Shown: positions 17,607 through 25,176 of the stretch, piece by piece | Position numbering within the stretch: position 1 is the first letter of the stretch | Layout: every line of letters begins with the position of its first letter | The notes under the pieces: generated by a model | Databases searched by the model: none | What the model was told of the DNA's origin: nothing | The model's input: the letters and a program-made list of their open reading frames with translations, nothing else | Position numbers and translations under genes: made by a program | Source of the DNA: UMGS1370 sp963557065 | GTDB taxonomy: Bacteria; Bacillota; Clostridia; Lachnospirales; Lachnospiraceae | Assembly: GCA_963557065.1 (NCBI GenBank) | Contig: CAUWCT010000015.1 | Coordinates: forward strand, 1 to 37,591 | DNA: 37,591 nucleotides | Reading direction: 5' to 3'

Positions 17607-17635
17607 ATTATAACCAATAAATCATTCTTTGTCTA
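17607..17635 (-). promoter_or_regulatory. Promoter of the ATP synthase operon
   Basis: On the minus strand TAGACA (17630-17635) and TATAAT (17607-17612) are spaced by 17 bases, about 40 bases before the first gene of the operon. No other good sigma-A match is seen in the 144-base gap upstream. Confidence 0.7.
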
Positions 17636-17654
17636 TTATACACAAAAAATTTTT

Positions 17655-17695
17655 AAGCGGGAATAAATTTCCTTTTGTGAAATTCATTCCCGCTT
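17655..17695 (-). terminator. Terminator of the tct/PHP operon
   Basis: A 10-bp stem (aagcgggaat with its complement, 17655-17664 and 17686-17695) is extended by inner A/T pairs. On the minus strand it is followed by five A and then six T (17646-17654). It lies 13 bases beyond the stop of the PHP gene and just upstream of the atp promoter. Confidence 0.75.
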
Positions 17696-17708
17696 TTTTA
17701 AGTTTACT

Positions 17709-19238
17709 TTATTTTTCTGCAAAAACCGGAGATACCCATGCCACGTCTCCGTTTTTCAGCCAGACTCTCAGCCTGTACTGGCTGCCCGGCTCCATGTCCA
17801 CGATTTTGGAAAACTCCATGGTATATGCACTCTCCGGCACTGCCTGACGCAGTCTGGTCTTGTAAGCATTGTGCCAGTAAAAATCATCGCGGTAGTGTTC
17901 TACATGGCCGTAGACTCTCTCCGCCAGTTCAATGCTCTCTTTGTACTGGGGCAGGATACGGGAAGTTTTCATCAGATCGCCAATGGTAAAGCGGTACTCA
18001 TATGAATCCACCTTTAAGCAGATTTCGTCGGTAATTTTTCCTTCCACCTCAAATACAAATCCTTCTTTTACCACAGTGCTGGGTCCCATCCAGTGGCCGG
18101 TAGCCGTTGACATATAAGTCGTCATATGGAACTTGCAGCTGTTTTCTGTTACATCATAAAGTTTCTGTCCATAGCTGTTCCAGGCTTTCTCAATGGAAAC
18201 CACACGTCCGGGTACAGTCAGGGAGCCGTCCCACTCCCGAACCAGCATGTCCTTATAAAATCTGGGATTGGGGCCCCAGCCGAACTCTGCGGCAAATTTT
18301 ACGCGGATCACTTCTTCATCCCCGATTTTTCTGGTTTCCCAGGTGCCGGAATGCACTGCCATCTCATCTAAAATATTATTTTTTAAAATCTCCACCCGGT
18401 CAATGGCATCGGCTGCTTTTACAGAAAATTTCAGTTCATGTTTTCCTGCCGGAACCACAGAACCCATCGGTTTTCCGTCTATGGTAAAATCAATGTCCAT
18501 CCGGCTTCTGCTTACACCATACACTCTTCTGGCTTTCATCGCTTCCCAGATCGCCTCTTTGGAAGCATCCTCTGCCAGTACGCACATGCTGCCATGATCG
18601 TATACTGCCGGTACTTTATGATTATCACCGGAAGCAATGCAGCCTACGTGCAGGCCTGCTTCCAGTCCTCTCTCATAACAGGTTTCCCCGGTCCTCGGCC
18701 CCATATGCAGATGGCGTTCCATATCCATAGAGCCAGTGTCATTTTCACTGCATCCATGGCTGGAAAAAATCTCTGCAAACGGCGAAAACCCTTCATCATG
18801 GGTGGCCCAGTTTTTCCCTCTGCTCTTTAACTGATAGGCTACATGGTGAGGGATGGCAATGGCCTCTTTTCCTTCATAAGCTTTCTTCAGTTCTTCATAG
18901 CGCATCGGATGCTTCATGGGCTGGTCATTATCCAGGAAAAACACATTGTGATCGCCGTCAAAACCGCAGCCCTGCCATTCATATCCCATAAACATGGGAT
19001 ACCCTTCTGCATTTACTTCTTTGACCTTTTCCCGAACCAGCTCCCAGTCCTTTTCAATCTCTTCGGCCGGACACAAATCTTCCAATCCGGCTCCGCTCTC
19101 TGTTTTTATCATCTGAAACGGGTAATATGCAATGGGCCAAAAATCCAGCATGGCCTTTGCGTGGTCCACCCATTTATCTAATTCATTCATCTGATTATGA
19201 TGAATATTGCTGTGCAAATCCGTCCACAATTTCTTCAT
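17709..19238 (-). CDS. PHP-superfamily metallohydrolase (DUF3604-like) linked to a TctABC transporter
   Basis: A 509-residue protein without signal peptide or membrane helix. The N-terminal 215 residues carry PHP-type metal motifs: DLHSNIHH (Asp7, His9, His13, His14), GDHNVFF (His97), IPHH (131-132), EIFSSHG (Glu156, His161) and SGDNH (Asp205, His207). The C-terminal half is beta-rich (KHELKFSVKAADAIDRVEI) and resembles the tail of DUF3604 proteins. Such proteins are predicted metal-dependent hydrolases; no substrate is known to me. It is the last gene of the operon, 16 bases after tctA, so it may act on the imported carboxylate or a conjugate of it. That link is inference. Confidence 0.7.
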   Translation of the reverse strand: MKKLWTDLHSNIHHNQMNELDKWVDHAKAMLDFWPIAYYPFQMIKTESGAGLEDLCPAEEIEKDWELVREKVKEVNAEGYPMFMGYEWQGCGFDGDHNVFFLDNDQPMKHPMRYEELKKAYEGKEAIAIPHHVAYQLKSRGKNWATHDEGFSPFAEIFSSHGCSENDTGSMDMERHLHMGPRTGETCYERGLEAGLHVGCIASGDNHKVPAVYDHGSMCVLAEDASKEAIWEAMKARRVYGVSRSRMDIDFTIDGKPMGSVVPAGKHELKFSVKAADAIDRVEILKNNILDEMAVHSGTWETRKIGDEEVIRVKFAAEFGWGPNPRFYKDMLVREWDGSLTVPGRVVSIEKAWNSYGQKLYDVTENSCKFHMTTYMSTATGHWMGPSTVVKEGFVFEVEGKITDEICLKVDSYEYRFTIGDLMKTSRILPQYKESIELAERVYGHVEHYRDDFYWHNAYKTRLRQAVPESAYTMEFSKIVDMEPGSQYRLRVWLKNGDVAWVSPVFAEK

Positions 19239-19254
19239 ACTTCTGGCTCTCTCC

Positions 19255-20769
19255 TTAATCCATCTGCTCTGCCTTCATAAATTTATCCGTTGCCTTTCTC
19301 TGCTTTGCATCGCCCTTTTTCAAAAGGTAAATCAGCACAAAGGTTAAAATGATAAATAACAGGCAGATTGGTCTTTTAATGAAAATATCCCAGGAACCGC
19401 CGGACATTACCAGAGAGTTCCTTAAATTTGATTCTGCAGTAGGCCCTAATACCATGCCGAGTACAATCGGAACCGGAGGAAGATCGATTTTCTGCATAAA
19501 GTAGGCAATCACTCCAAATGCCAGCATTACGTATACATCCATCTCGGAACTGCCGATTGCAAATGCGCCTGCGCAGCAGATTACCACCAGAATCGCAGTC
19601 AGCAGATCCTGAGGAATATGGGTAATCTTAACAAACAGATTCAGCAGATATTTGCCCTGAACAAACATAAAAATCTGAGCAATGACGCAGCCGATTAATA
19701 CGGCATAAACCACAGGGCCCGAATTGGTAAACAGCTTAGGCCCCACTACCAGCCCATGCATGGTAAATGCGCCAAGAAGGGTTGCCGCCACTACGTCTCC
19801 GGGGATTCCCAGAGTAAGAAGAGGAATCAGGGTTGCTGCAGTTGCGCCATTATTTGCAGATTCCGGCGCTGCAACGCCCTTGATCTCTCCTTCGCCAAAC
19901 TTTTCCCCCGGCTTTGCACACCGCTTTGCCTCGTTATACGCAAGGAAGGAAGCAATCGCACCGCCGGTTCCCGGAACTGCCCCGATAAACGCTCCAATAC
20001 AGGAAGACTTTAACATTGTAGGCATTGTCTTTTTTATATCCTGTCTGGTGATATGATCATCCTTATCAGTCTCCTTTAATTCGGATACTGCCGCCGCCTC
20101 GGTGTTATTAAGACGGCCAATCATCTGGGCGATGGCATATACTCCCAGGAGAACCGCCAACATTTTAATGCCGTTATAAAGGTGGATATTGCCAAAGGTA
20201 AACCGGGTAAGACCGCTGACAGAGTCAATCCCCACTGTTGCCAGCAAAATCCCCAGACCGCCGCTGATCAGTCCCTTTACCATACTCTTTCCGCTGACCG
20301 AAGCAATAACAGACAGACCGAAAATAGCCAGGGCAAAATACTCCGGAGAGCCGAAGGTGATCGCTACCTTACTGATCTGCGGTGCAAAAAACAACAGGCA
20401 CAAAGCACTTATCAGGCCGCCTACTGTAGACGCCACCAGAGCCATATCCAGCGCCCGTCTTGGCTGTCCGTTTTTACACATGGGATATCCGTCAATCAGG
20501 GTCGCCGCTGCCGCATTGGTTCCAGGCGTATTAATCAAAATCGCACTGATAGAACCGCCGAAGTTGGAACCGAAAAAGATTGCCGTCAGCATCAAAAGCG
20601 CCGGAACGCTTCCCATGGAAAATGTAAAGGGAAGAAGCACTGTAATCGCCAGATTTCCATTCAGTCCCGGAATAGAACCAAAAATAATTCCAATAAATAA
20701 ACCAATATTTATAAAGATAAAATTCTCCACTGTCAAAAGATTGCCCAGTGCAGCACCAATTACGTCCAT
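19255..20769 (-). CDS. tctA: Tripartite tricarboxylate transporter, large membrane subunit
   Basis: A 504-residue TctA with about 11-12 membrane helices. Diagnostic segments are FGSIPGLNGNLAITVLLP, the GGSISAILINTPGTNAAAATLIDGYP block and the second GAVPGTGGAIASFLAY motif, the two inverted family signatures that form the substrate site. It is the main permease of the three-part, ion-gradient-driven uptake system for citrate and other carboxylates. GGAGG stands 6 bases before ATG. It follows tctB by 20 bases. Confidence 0.93.
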   Translation of the reverse strand: MDVIGAALGNLLTVENFIFINIGLFIGIIFGSIPGLNGNLAITVLLPFTFSMGSVPALLMLTAIFFGSNFGGSISAILINTPGTNAAAATLIDGYPMCKNGQPRRALDMALVASTVGGLISALCLLFFAPQISKVAITFGSPEYFALAIFGLSVIASVSGKSMVKGLISGGLGILLATVGIDSVSGLTRFTFGNIHLYNGIKMLAVLLGVYAIAQMIGRLNNTEAAAVSELKETDKDDHITRQDIKKTMPTMLKSSCIGAFIGAVPGTGGAIASFLAYNEAKRCAKPGEKFGEGEIKGVAAPESANNGATAATLIPLLTLGIPGDVVAATLLGAFTMHGLVVGPKLFTNSGPVVYAVLIGCVIAQIFMFVQGKYLLNLFVKITHIPQDLLTAILVVICCAGAFAIGSSEMDVYVMLAFGVIAYFMQKIDLPPVPIVLGMVLGPTAESNLRNSLVMSGGSWDIFIKRPICLLFIILTFVLIYLLKKGDAKQRKATDKFMKAEQMD

Positions 20770-20789
20770 AATAACCTCCTATCCTGCTT

Positions 20790-21233
20790 TTAAGGCAGCT
20801 GCACATGCAGCACTTTTGCAAACAGCAGATACAGCACTGCTACCACTGCAAGAACAATCAAATAAAAAGATTTCTTCTTTGAACCGGTGAATGCCAGCGT
20901 TGTCACTCCCAAAAACATGGTGGATACCAGAAAGCTTTTTTGAAACAGCACTGCATAAATCAGAAGCACCAGCATATACAAAAGCGCTTTGACCTCTTTG
21001 GAAACATCCAGCACCTTCACTTCATCCTTTTTTAAAATCAAACTCTGAACCATCAAAACGATTCCACAGACAATCCAGAGAATTGCCACTGCATAAGGGA
21101 CTGTTCTGGATGTAATTCCATAAGTGGCTGAATAATCCTCCCCAATCTGTCCAGGAATAATGATCATGCAGATAACTCCCAAAATCACGCTTACAATTCC
21201 TGCCACCAGGTTGGAACGGTATTTTACCTTCAT
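20790..21233 (-). CDS. tctB: Tripartite tricarboxylate transporter, small membrane subunit
   Basis: A 147-residue protein with four predicted membrane helices (about 10-28, 44-62, 83-100 and 121-141), the usual size and topology of TctB. Sequence is weakly conserved in this family and the call rests mainly on position between tctC and tctA and on the pattern RTVPYAVAILWIVCGIVL after the first helix. A good ribosome site (AGGAGG) precedes ATG. Confidence 0.85.
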   Translation of the reverse strand: MKVKYRSNLVAGIVSVILGVICMIIIPGQIGEDYSATYGITSRTVPYAVAILWIVCGIVLMVQSLILKKDEVKVLDVSKEVKALLYMLVLLIYAVLFQKSFLVSTMFLGVTTLAFTGSKKKSFYLIVLAVVAVLYLLFAKVLHVQLP

Positions 21234-21256
21234 GTTGTTCCTCCTAATTCTGCTTT

Positions 21257-22321
21257 CTATTTTGCATAATACTTATCATATGCTTCCTGGCACATAGCAG
21301 CTGCGTCTTCGATGGTCTTTTTTACTGTCTCGCCATCAGACAGATCCGGAACATAGCTTGCATTTGCTGCCAGTTCTTTAAATTCATCTGTCTCGCTGTA
21401 ATCTAAAATCGCCTGGTAAATTGCGGCCACATCATCCGGATTTGTGTCCTTTTTCGTCATTAAAAAGTTGCAGGTTTTAAACACTACATCATATCCAAAG
21501 GATTTTGCGGTAGGAACTTCATACCCCTCATATCCGGTATAAGGTTCCTCTGAAAATACCATAATCGGAACCAGACTTCCTTCCTCTACATACTGAGCGC
21601 CAAGAGAGGTGGTAGCTGCCGCACAAACTACGTTTCCTCCTACAACTGCCAGCAGGTCTTTGCCGGAACCATCAGAAGTAACAGCTTCCGCATCAATGCC
21701 TGCTTCTCCAAACAGCATGGTCTGCGTTAAATGGGTAGCTCCGCCGGGAGTGTTTGCGCCAAATACCACCCGGTTATTTTTTGCGTATTCCTGAAGCCCT
21801 GCCCAGTCTTTAATGCCGGTCTTATCAGGAGCCACAAATAAAACCTGGTCTTCTGACACCAGATTGCATACAAACTGGTAATCGTCTACATTGACCTGAA
21901 TATCCGGATTAAACAAAGGAGCTAATGTAAATAAGGCAATCCCTCCCACCATCAATTCGGTGGCATCTGCCTTGGCGCTGTCTAAATCCGCTGCTGCAAT
22001 CGCACCGTTGGCGCCGGTTAAATTGTTAATTACAGCAGAATTGCCATAGGTCTTTTGAAGTCCCTGTGCAACAATTCTGGCGATTGTATCCGCAGAGCCG
22101 CCCGCTGCAAAAGGAACCCGGATATTAAAGTCTTTGCTGGGTTTAAATGCAGATGCAGCCGCGTCCCCCGCAGCTGTCTCCTGTGCTCCGGCTTCTTCCT
22201 TTGCAGCCTCAGCAGTCGTCTCATTTGCAGCCTGTGTCGCACTTGTATCTGATCCGCTGCATGCAGCTAAAGAAACCGCCATGACTCCCGCCATCACCAA
22301 TGCTAAAAATCTCTTTCTCAT
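21257..22321 (-). CDS. tctC: Tripartite tricarboxylate transporter binding lipoprotein (Bug family)
   Basis: A 354-residue binding protein. The lipoprotein signal ends at SLAAC (Cys21), followed by an Ala/Glu/Thr-rich linker to about residue 60. The mature part begins with FNIRVPFAAGGSADTIARI, the Bug-family segment whose AAGG-SAD loop coordinates the carboxylate, and continues with NLTGANGAIAAADL and NTPGGATHLTQ. It delivers a carboxylated substrate to TctA/TctB. It is the first gene of the operon, with a near-perfect promoter and several operator-like dyads upstream. Confidence 0.92.
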   Translation of the reverse strand: MRKRFLALVMAGVMAVSLAACSGSDTSATQAANETTAEAAKEEAGAQETAAGDAAASAFKPSKDFNIRVPFAAGGSADTIARIVAQGLQKTYGNSAVINNLTGANGAIAAADLDSAKADATELMVGGIALFTLAPLFNPDIQVNVDDYQFVCNLVSEDQVLFVAPDKTGIKDWAGLQEYAKNNRVVFGANTPGGATHLTQTMLFGEAGIDAEAVTSDGSGKDLLAVVGGNVVCAAATTSLGAQYVEEGSLVPIMVFSEEPYTGYEGYEVPTAKSFGYDVVFKTCNFLMTKKDTNPDDVAAIYQAILDYSETDEFKELAANASYVPDLSDGETVKKTIEDAAAMCQEAYDKYYAK

Positions 22322-22375
22322 ATCCTCGTCTCCTTTTTTCCTTTTGTTTACTATCTGTTTGTTTACTGCTTGCTG

Positions 22376-22391
22376 CTGAAAATGTTTTCAG
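22376..22391. promoter_or_regulatory. LacI/cre-type operator 1 upstream of tctC
   Basis: CTGAAAATGTTTTCAG is a 16-bp dyad with perfect 7-base arms around a central TG. It lies just downstream of the expected transcription start and 55 bases before tctC, a position that would block elongation. A near-identical site is at 22529-22544. Binding by the adjacent LacI protein or by CcpA is inferred. Confidence 0.7.
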
Positions 22392-22402
22392 AACTTTTCT
22401 TG

Positions 22403-22425
22403 GTTGATATAGCAATTATATCAAC
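22403..22425. promoter_or_regulatory. Inverted repeat over the tctC -10 region
   Basis: gttgatata and tatatcaac form perfect 9-base arms with a 5-base spacer, covering the -10 hexamer and probable start site of the tctC promoter. The sequence differs from the nearby CTGAAAA-type dyads, so a second regulator may bind here. A short direct repeat, ttcttggttg, flanks it. Confidence 0.6.
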
Positions 22426-22443
22426 GAATTTCTTGGTTGTCAA
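22415..22443 (-). promoter_or_regulatory. Consensus sigma-A promoter of the tctCBA operon
   Basis: On the minus strand TTGACA (22438-22443) and TATAAT (22415-22420) are both perfect consensus hexamers with a 17-base spacer. Such strength implies tight repression when the substrate is absent. Confidence 0.85.
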
Positions 22444-22528
22444 TCCATTATTTATGCTATTTGCTTTGTTTTCGGCTATATATCTGCTCTATTTGTGTTA
22501 CTTTTTCCATTATTGTATTTTTTATATT

Positions 22529-22544
22529 CTGATAACGTTTTCAG
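22529..22544. promoter_or_regulatory. LacI/cre-type operator 2
   Basis: CTGATAACGTTTTCAG is a 16-bp dyad with one mismatch and a central CG. Its inner 14 bases satisfy the CcpA cre consensus (TGWNANCGNTNWCA). It lies 153 bases from operator 1, centre to centre, upstream of the tctC promoter, a spacing compatible with looping. Confidence 0.65.
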
Positions 22545-22563
22545 CTTTGGCTAAAAAATAAAA

Positions 22564-22605
22564 AAGCATTCAGCCGTCTGACCTCCTGTTCCCACAGACG
22601 GCCTG
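22564..22605 (-). terminator. Terminator-like hairpin after the LacI gene
   Basis: gccgtctg and cagacggc (22575-22604 region) form an 8-bp stem. On the minus strand a run of T (plus-strand A run at about 22554-22564) follows after a short spacer. A second, overlapping pairing of ctcctg with caggag is possible, so two alternative folds exist. It separates the lacI-family gene from the tct promoter region. Confidence 0.5.
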
Positions 22606-22645
22606 TCAGGAGCAAACGGCCTTGATTTGCATCTGTATGCAGAGA

Positions 22646-23644
22646 CTAAAACCGATACTGTACTTTAATATCATATATTTTAGGCATCTCTTCTTTTTTT
22701 TCTTCCTGGATTTTTTTGTACAAAAGTTCTGCCGCCGTAATCCCCACTGCTTCCGGGTTTTTTACAACCAGAGAACATTGGATTCCCAGCTTTTCCGCTG
22801 TCCCCGCCTGGGCAAAACCAGCTACGTCTACCTTTCCAATCCATTCCGGATACTGGCTGTGAATCTCTATCGCCACATATTCTAAAATATCGGAGCCAAA
22901 CGCAACAATCAACGGACGTTCTCCTTCTTTTATTCTCCCGGAAAACTGTTTTAAGGCATCCGCCACTGCATCTGTTTTTCTGGATGTGATCACGCGAAGA
23001 ATCTCCTCTTCCGACTTGCCCGCTTCTAAAAACGCCTGATTAGAACCTTCCATGCACATTCGGGTATTGAAACTGTCCACCCAGCCAAACAGCATGAGAA
23101 TCTGCCTGCATGGTTTGTTTTTTAAGAGCCAGGAAACCAGATTGTAAGCATTTTCCCGATGATTTTCCAGGACAATGTCACATCCTACCTCTTCTTTACG
23201 GTCAATCATCACCATGTTCTTATAATCTCTGGCAACTTTTTGCAGATATATTGTATTTAACCCGCTGGGCGCCATAAGAATCCCTGCCGCCTTCTGATTG
23301 AGCAGTTCCTGAACATAAAATTTTTCCTTTGCTCCATCATTGTCGCTTTCGCAAATAAAAGTCACGTAATTCCGCTCGAAGAAATAATCGCTGACCCCCC
23401 GGCAGACCCGTCCAAAAAAATACTCCATATGGGGAACTACCAGCCCAATGATGTTGGTCCTTCCCCGTTTTAAATTCTGGGCAAACAGATTGGGTTCATA
23501 CTCCAGTTCCCGAATGGCATTTTTAATATTGTAAGCCGCCAATGGCTGGATGCTCTTTGGATCTTTCAGATAACGGGATACGGAACTTATGGAAACTCCT
23601 GCCAAAGCTGCCACCTCGCGGATGGTCGCTTTTTTTTCTTTCAT
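22646..23644 (-). CDS. LacI-family transcriptional regulator
   Basis: A 332-residue repressor-type protein. The N-terminal helix-turn-helix reads TIREVAALAGVSISSVSRYL, followed by the hinge segment (NLFAQNLKRGRTNIIGLVVP) and a periplasmic-binding-like ligand domain (about residues 62-320). The ligand domain is degenerate compared with sugar-binding members, so the inducer cannot be named. It lies directly upstream of the tct operon on the same strand, with a 324-base gap holding two matching 16-bp dyads, so it is the prime candidate repressor of tctCBA-PHP. It follows the UPF0340 gene by 15 bases and is probably co-transcribed with it. Confidence 0.88.
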   Translation of the reverse strand: MKEKKATIREVAALAGVSISSVSRYLKDPKSIQPLAAYNIKNAIRELEYEPNLFAQNLKRGRTNIIGLVVPHMEYFFGRVCRGVSDYFFERNYVTFICESDNDGAKEKFYVQELLNQKAAGILMAPSGLNTIYLQKVARDYKNMVMIDRKEEVGCDIVLENHRENAYNLVSWLLKNKPCRQILMLFGWVDSFNTRMCMEGSNQAFLEAGKSEEEILRVITSRKTDAVADALKQFSGRIKEGERPLIVAFGSDILEYVAIEIHSQYPEWIGKVDVAGFAQAGTAEKLGIQCSLVVKNPEAVGITAAELLYKKIQEEKKEEMPKIYDIKVQYRF

Positions 23645-23659
23645 CTTCTTCTCTCCCGG

Positions 23660-24211
23660 TTATCCCAACGTCTCATCATAACAAGCTCTCTGGCCGCCAA
23701 TATATTTGGGACGGGTTCTGGCACAGACCAGATGAGCGCCGCCAATCTCTTTTATCTCAATGCGGACCGGAACTGCCACCTCTTTTAAATGCATTCCAAT
23801 CAGAGTGTCTCCAATATCCATCCCTGCATGTGCCTTGATATGCTCCACTGCAACAGGATGGGAAAAGCCCTCATAAGCCGCTGTGGCAAAGGAACCGCCC
23901 GCCTTCAGACGCGGAACTGCATTGACTGGTTCATAACCGTACTTCTCCGCCGCTTCCTCTTCTATAATAATTGCCCGGTTCAGATGTTCACAGCACTGCG
24001 CCGCAAGATAGATTCCCTTTGGTTTCAACACTTCCTGAAGGGCTTCAAAAATCGCCTGGCCTATTTCTGCACTGGAATGGCTTCCGATCTGAAAGTTTCC
24101 AACCTCACTGGAAGAGCAGCCCACTGCCAAAATCTGTCCCGGTCTTAACCCGGCTGTTTCTAAAAGCTGACAAACCGCCTGCTTTGTCTGATCTTTTATT
24201 AACTCTAACAT
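23660..24211 (-). CDS. UPF0340/YwlG-family protein (TIGR01440 type)
   Basis: A 183-residue cytoplasmic protein of a conserved Firmicute family. Recognisable segments are VGCSSSEVGNFQIGSHSS near residue 30, QCCEHLNRAIIIEEEAA near 92, HIKAHAGMDIGDTLIGMHL near 132 and the C-terminal ARTRPKYIGGQRACYDE. The full length is typical. Its biochemical role is not established; conserved Cys and His residues hint at a ligand or metal site. It is the first gene of a two-gene unit with the LacI regulator, from an extended -10 promoter about 30 bases upstream. Confidence 0.85.
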   Translation of the reverse strand: MLELIKDQTKQAVCQLLETAGLRPGQILAVGCSSSEVGNFQIGSHSSAEIGQAIFEALQEVLKPKGIYLAAQCCEHLNRAIIIEEEAAEKYGYEPVNAVPRLKAGGSFATAAYEGFSHPVAVEHIKAHAGMDIGDTLIGMHLKEVAVPVRIEIKEIGGAHLVCARTRPKYIGGQRACYDETLG

Positions 24212-24245
24212 CTTAAAACTTTCCTCCCTTTCCGTCTCATATCAC

Positions 24246-24254
24246 TTATATTAT
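24246..24254 (-). promoter_or_regulatory. Extended -10 promoter of the UPF0340-LacI unit
   Basis: On the minus strand TGGTATAAT, an extended -10 element, lies about 35 bases before the UPF0340 start. There is no clear -35 match. The same ATGGTATAATA string is found twice ahead of the second sensor kinase. Confidence 0.5.
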
Positions 24255-24293
24255 ACCATTTCTTTTATTCGGGGGAAAGGGCGTTTTTAAGGA

Positions 24294-24869
24294 TTACATT
24301 TTTCCTGCTGCCTTTGAAATTCTTTTTTTAATTACAGGGCCAAACCAGACTGCCAGGGCAATCTTTACTCCGTCTCCTATGAGATATGGAAACACTCCAA
24401 TACCAAGACCCTCTATAAATCCCACATGTAATTGTCTGCAAAGCCATACTGTGCCAAACAGATAGCAGACTGCCGTTCCAAGAACCATACCGGCCGCACA
24501 GATAATTCGCTTCTTTGGCCAACGTTCTGTAAAATATCCGGCTGCCAAAATGAGGAAGATAAACCCGATGAGATACCCCCCTGTTGGTCCCATAAGCTTG
24601 CCGATCCCTCCTGAAAACCCGGAAAACACCGGAAGACCTGCCATTCCAAGAAGCAAGTACACCAGATAGCTGACTAATGCCCGTTTCGTTTTCAGAATAT
24701 ACAAAGACAAATACAGCACGAAATTCGTCAATGTAATGGGTACAGGACTGATAAAAACCGGAATCGACATGGGCCCCAGAACACATGTCACTGCTGTAAC
24801 AAGGCTGATTACAGTTATGTCTGATATGGCAAATAGTCCAAAAGCAGCAGAACGTTCTCTCTTTGTCAT
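24294..24869 (-). CDS. bioY: Biotin transporter substrate-binding subunit BioY
   Basis: A 191-residue S component of an energy-coupling-factor importer, with about six membrane helices. Diagnostic segments are PISIP-like MSIPVFISPVPITLTNFVLYL, YLLLGMAGLPVFSGFSGGIGKLMGPTGGYLIGF and GIGVFPYLIGDGVKIALA. No EcfA/EcfT genes are nearby, so it would use shared ECF components. The call is strongly supported by a BirA-type operator overlapping its promoter. It is monocistronic here. Confidence 0.93.
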   Translation of the reverse strand: MTKRERSAAFGLFAISDITVISLVTAVTCVLGPMSIPVFISPVPITLTNFVLYLSLYILKTKRALVSYLVYLLLGMAGLPVFSGFSGGIGKLMGPTGGYLIGFIFLILAAGYFTERWPKKRIICAAGMVLGTAVCYLFGTVWLCRQLHVGFIEGLGIGVFPYLIGDGVKIALAVWFGPVIKKRISKAAGKM

Positions 24870-24922
24870 TTTAAAATCCTCTCTTTTCTTGTTCTGATGC
24901 TATCATAGGACCTTTTAGCTAG

Positions 24923-24956
24923 ATTGTCAACTATTATATCATCATAGGTTTACAAT
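24923..24956 (-). promoter_or_regulatory. BirA operator over the bioY promoter
   Basis: On the minus strand ATTGTAAACC and AGTTGACAAT form a 10-base dyad with a 14-base spacer, matching the Firmicute biotin-repressor operator. The spacer contains the -10 TATAAT (24933-24938), and a TTGAAT -35 (24955-24960) lies 16 bases upstream. Biotin-loaded BirA would shut off bioY. Confidence 0.88.
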
Positions 24957-24979
24957 TCAACAACCGTTCCGGTTTAAAC

Positions 24980-25050
24980 CTTCATAGGGCGGACGCCAGA
25001 CGCTTCTTGTCCGCGTAAGCTGGCAAGAAGATACATGGCTGAACTGTTAC
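24980..25050 (-). repeat. Palindromic repeat family, copy B long arm
   Basis: Read on the minus strand from 25050, the segment starts gtaacagttcagccatg and continues through the cttcttg...caagaag hairpin to ctatgaag, matching the left arm of the 27115 copy closely over about 70 bases. The match ends abruptly at about 24980. Confidence 0.8.
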
Positions 25051-25060
25051 ACCCTTTACA

Positions 25061-25090
25061 GCAACTCAGCCATAGAAGATTCGGATAGAC
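25061..25090 (+). repeat. Palindromic repeat family, copy B short arm
   Basis: gcaactcagccat followed by agaagattcggatag matches, with small gaps, the complement of the right arm of the 27115 copy. It lies 10 bases from the long arm but faces outward, so the two ends abut in an inside-out arrangement. Confidence 0.55.
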
Positions 25091-25128
25091 AAAAAACAGT
25101 GTGTACTGCATTTTTGCAATACACACTG
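25091..25128 (-). terminator. Terminator of the nucleotidase gene
   Basis: A 14-bp stem with one G-U pair (cagtgtgta...tgca, 25097-25110 and 25115-25128) closes on a 4-base loop and, on the minus strand, is followed by six T (25091-25096). It lies about 50 bases after the stop. Confidence 0.85.
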
Positions 25129-25176
25129 CTCTGGCATTTATCAGGAATATCCTGAAATCGTTCTGTGATTTATCTG

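Larger units (their letters stand above)
24870..25176. other. Gene-free stretch between bioY and the nucleotidase gene
   Basis: This 307-base gap contains the bioY promoter and BirA operator, two back-to-back arms of the palindromic repeat family (24980-25050 and 25061-25090), and the terminator of the nucleotidase gene (25091-25128). I see no coding potential. Confidence 0.7.

Noticed and set aside
20182..20890. Long plus-strand frames opposite tctA and tctB
   Set aside because: They are antisense to clear transporter genes and rich in residues produced by complementary hydrophobic codons, with no recognisable domain.
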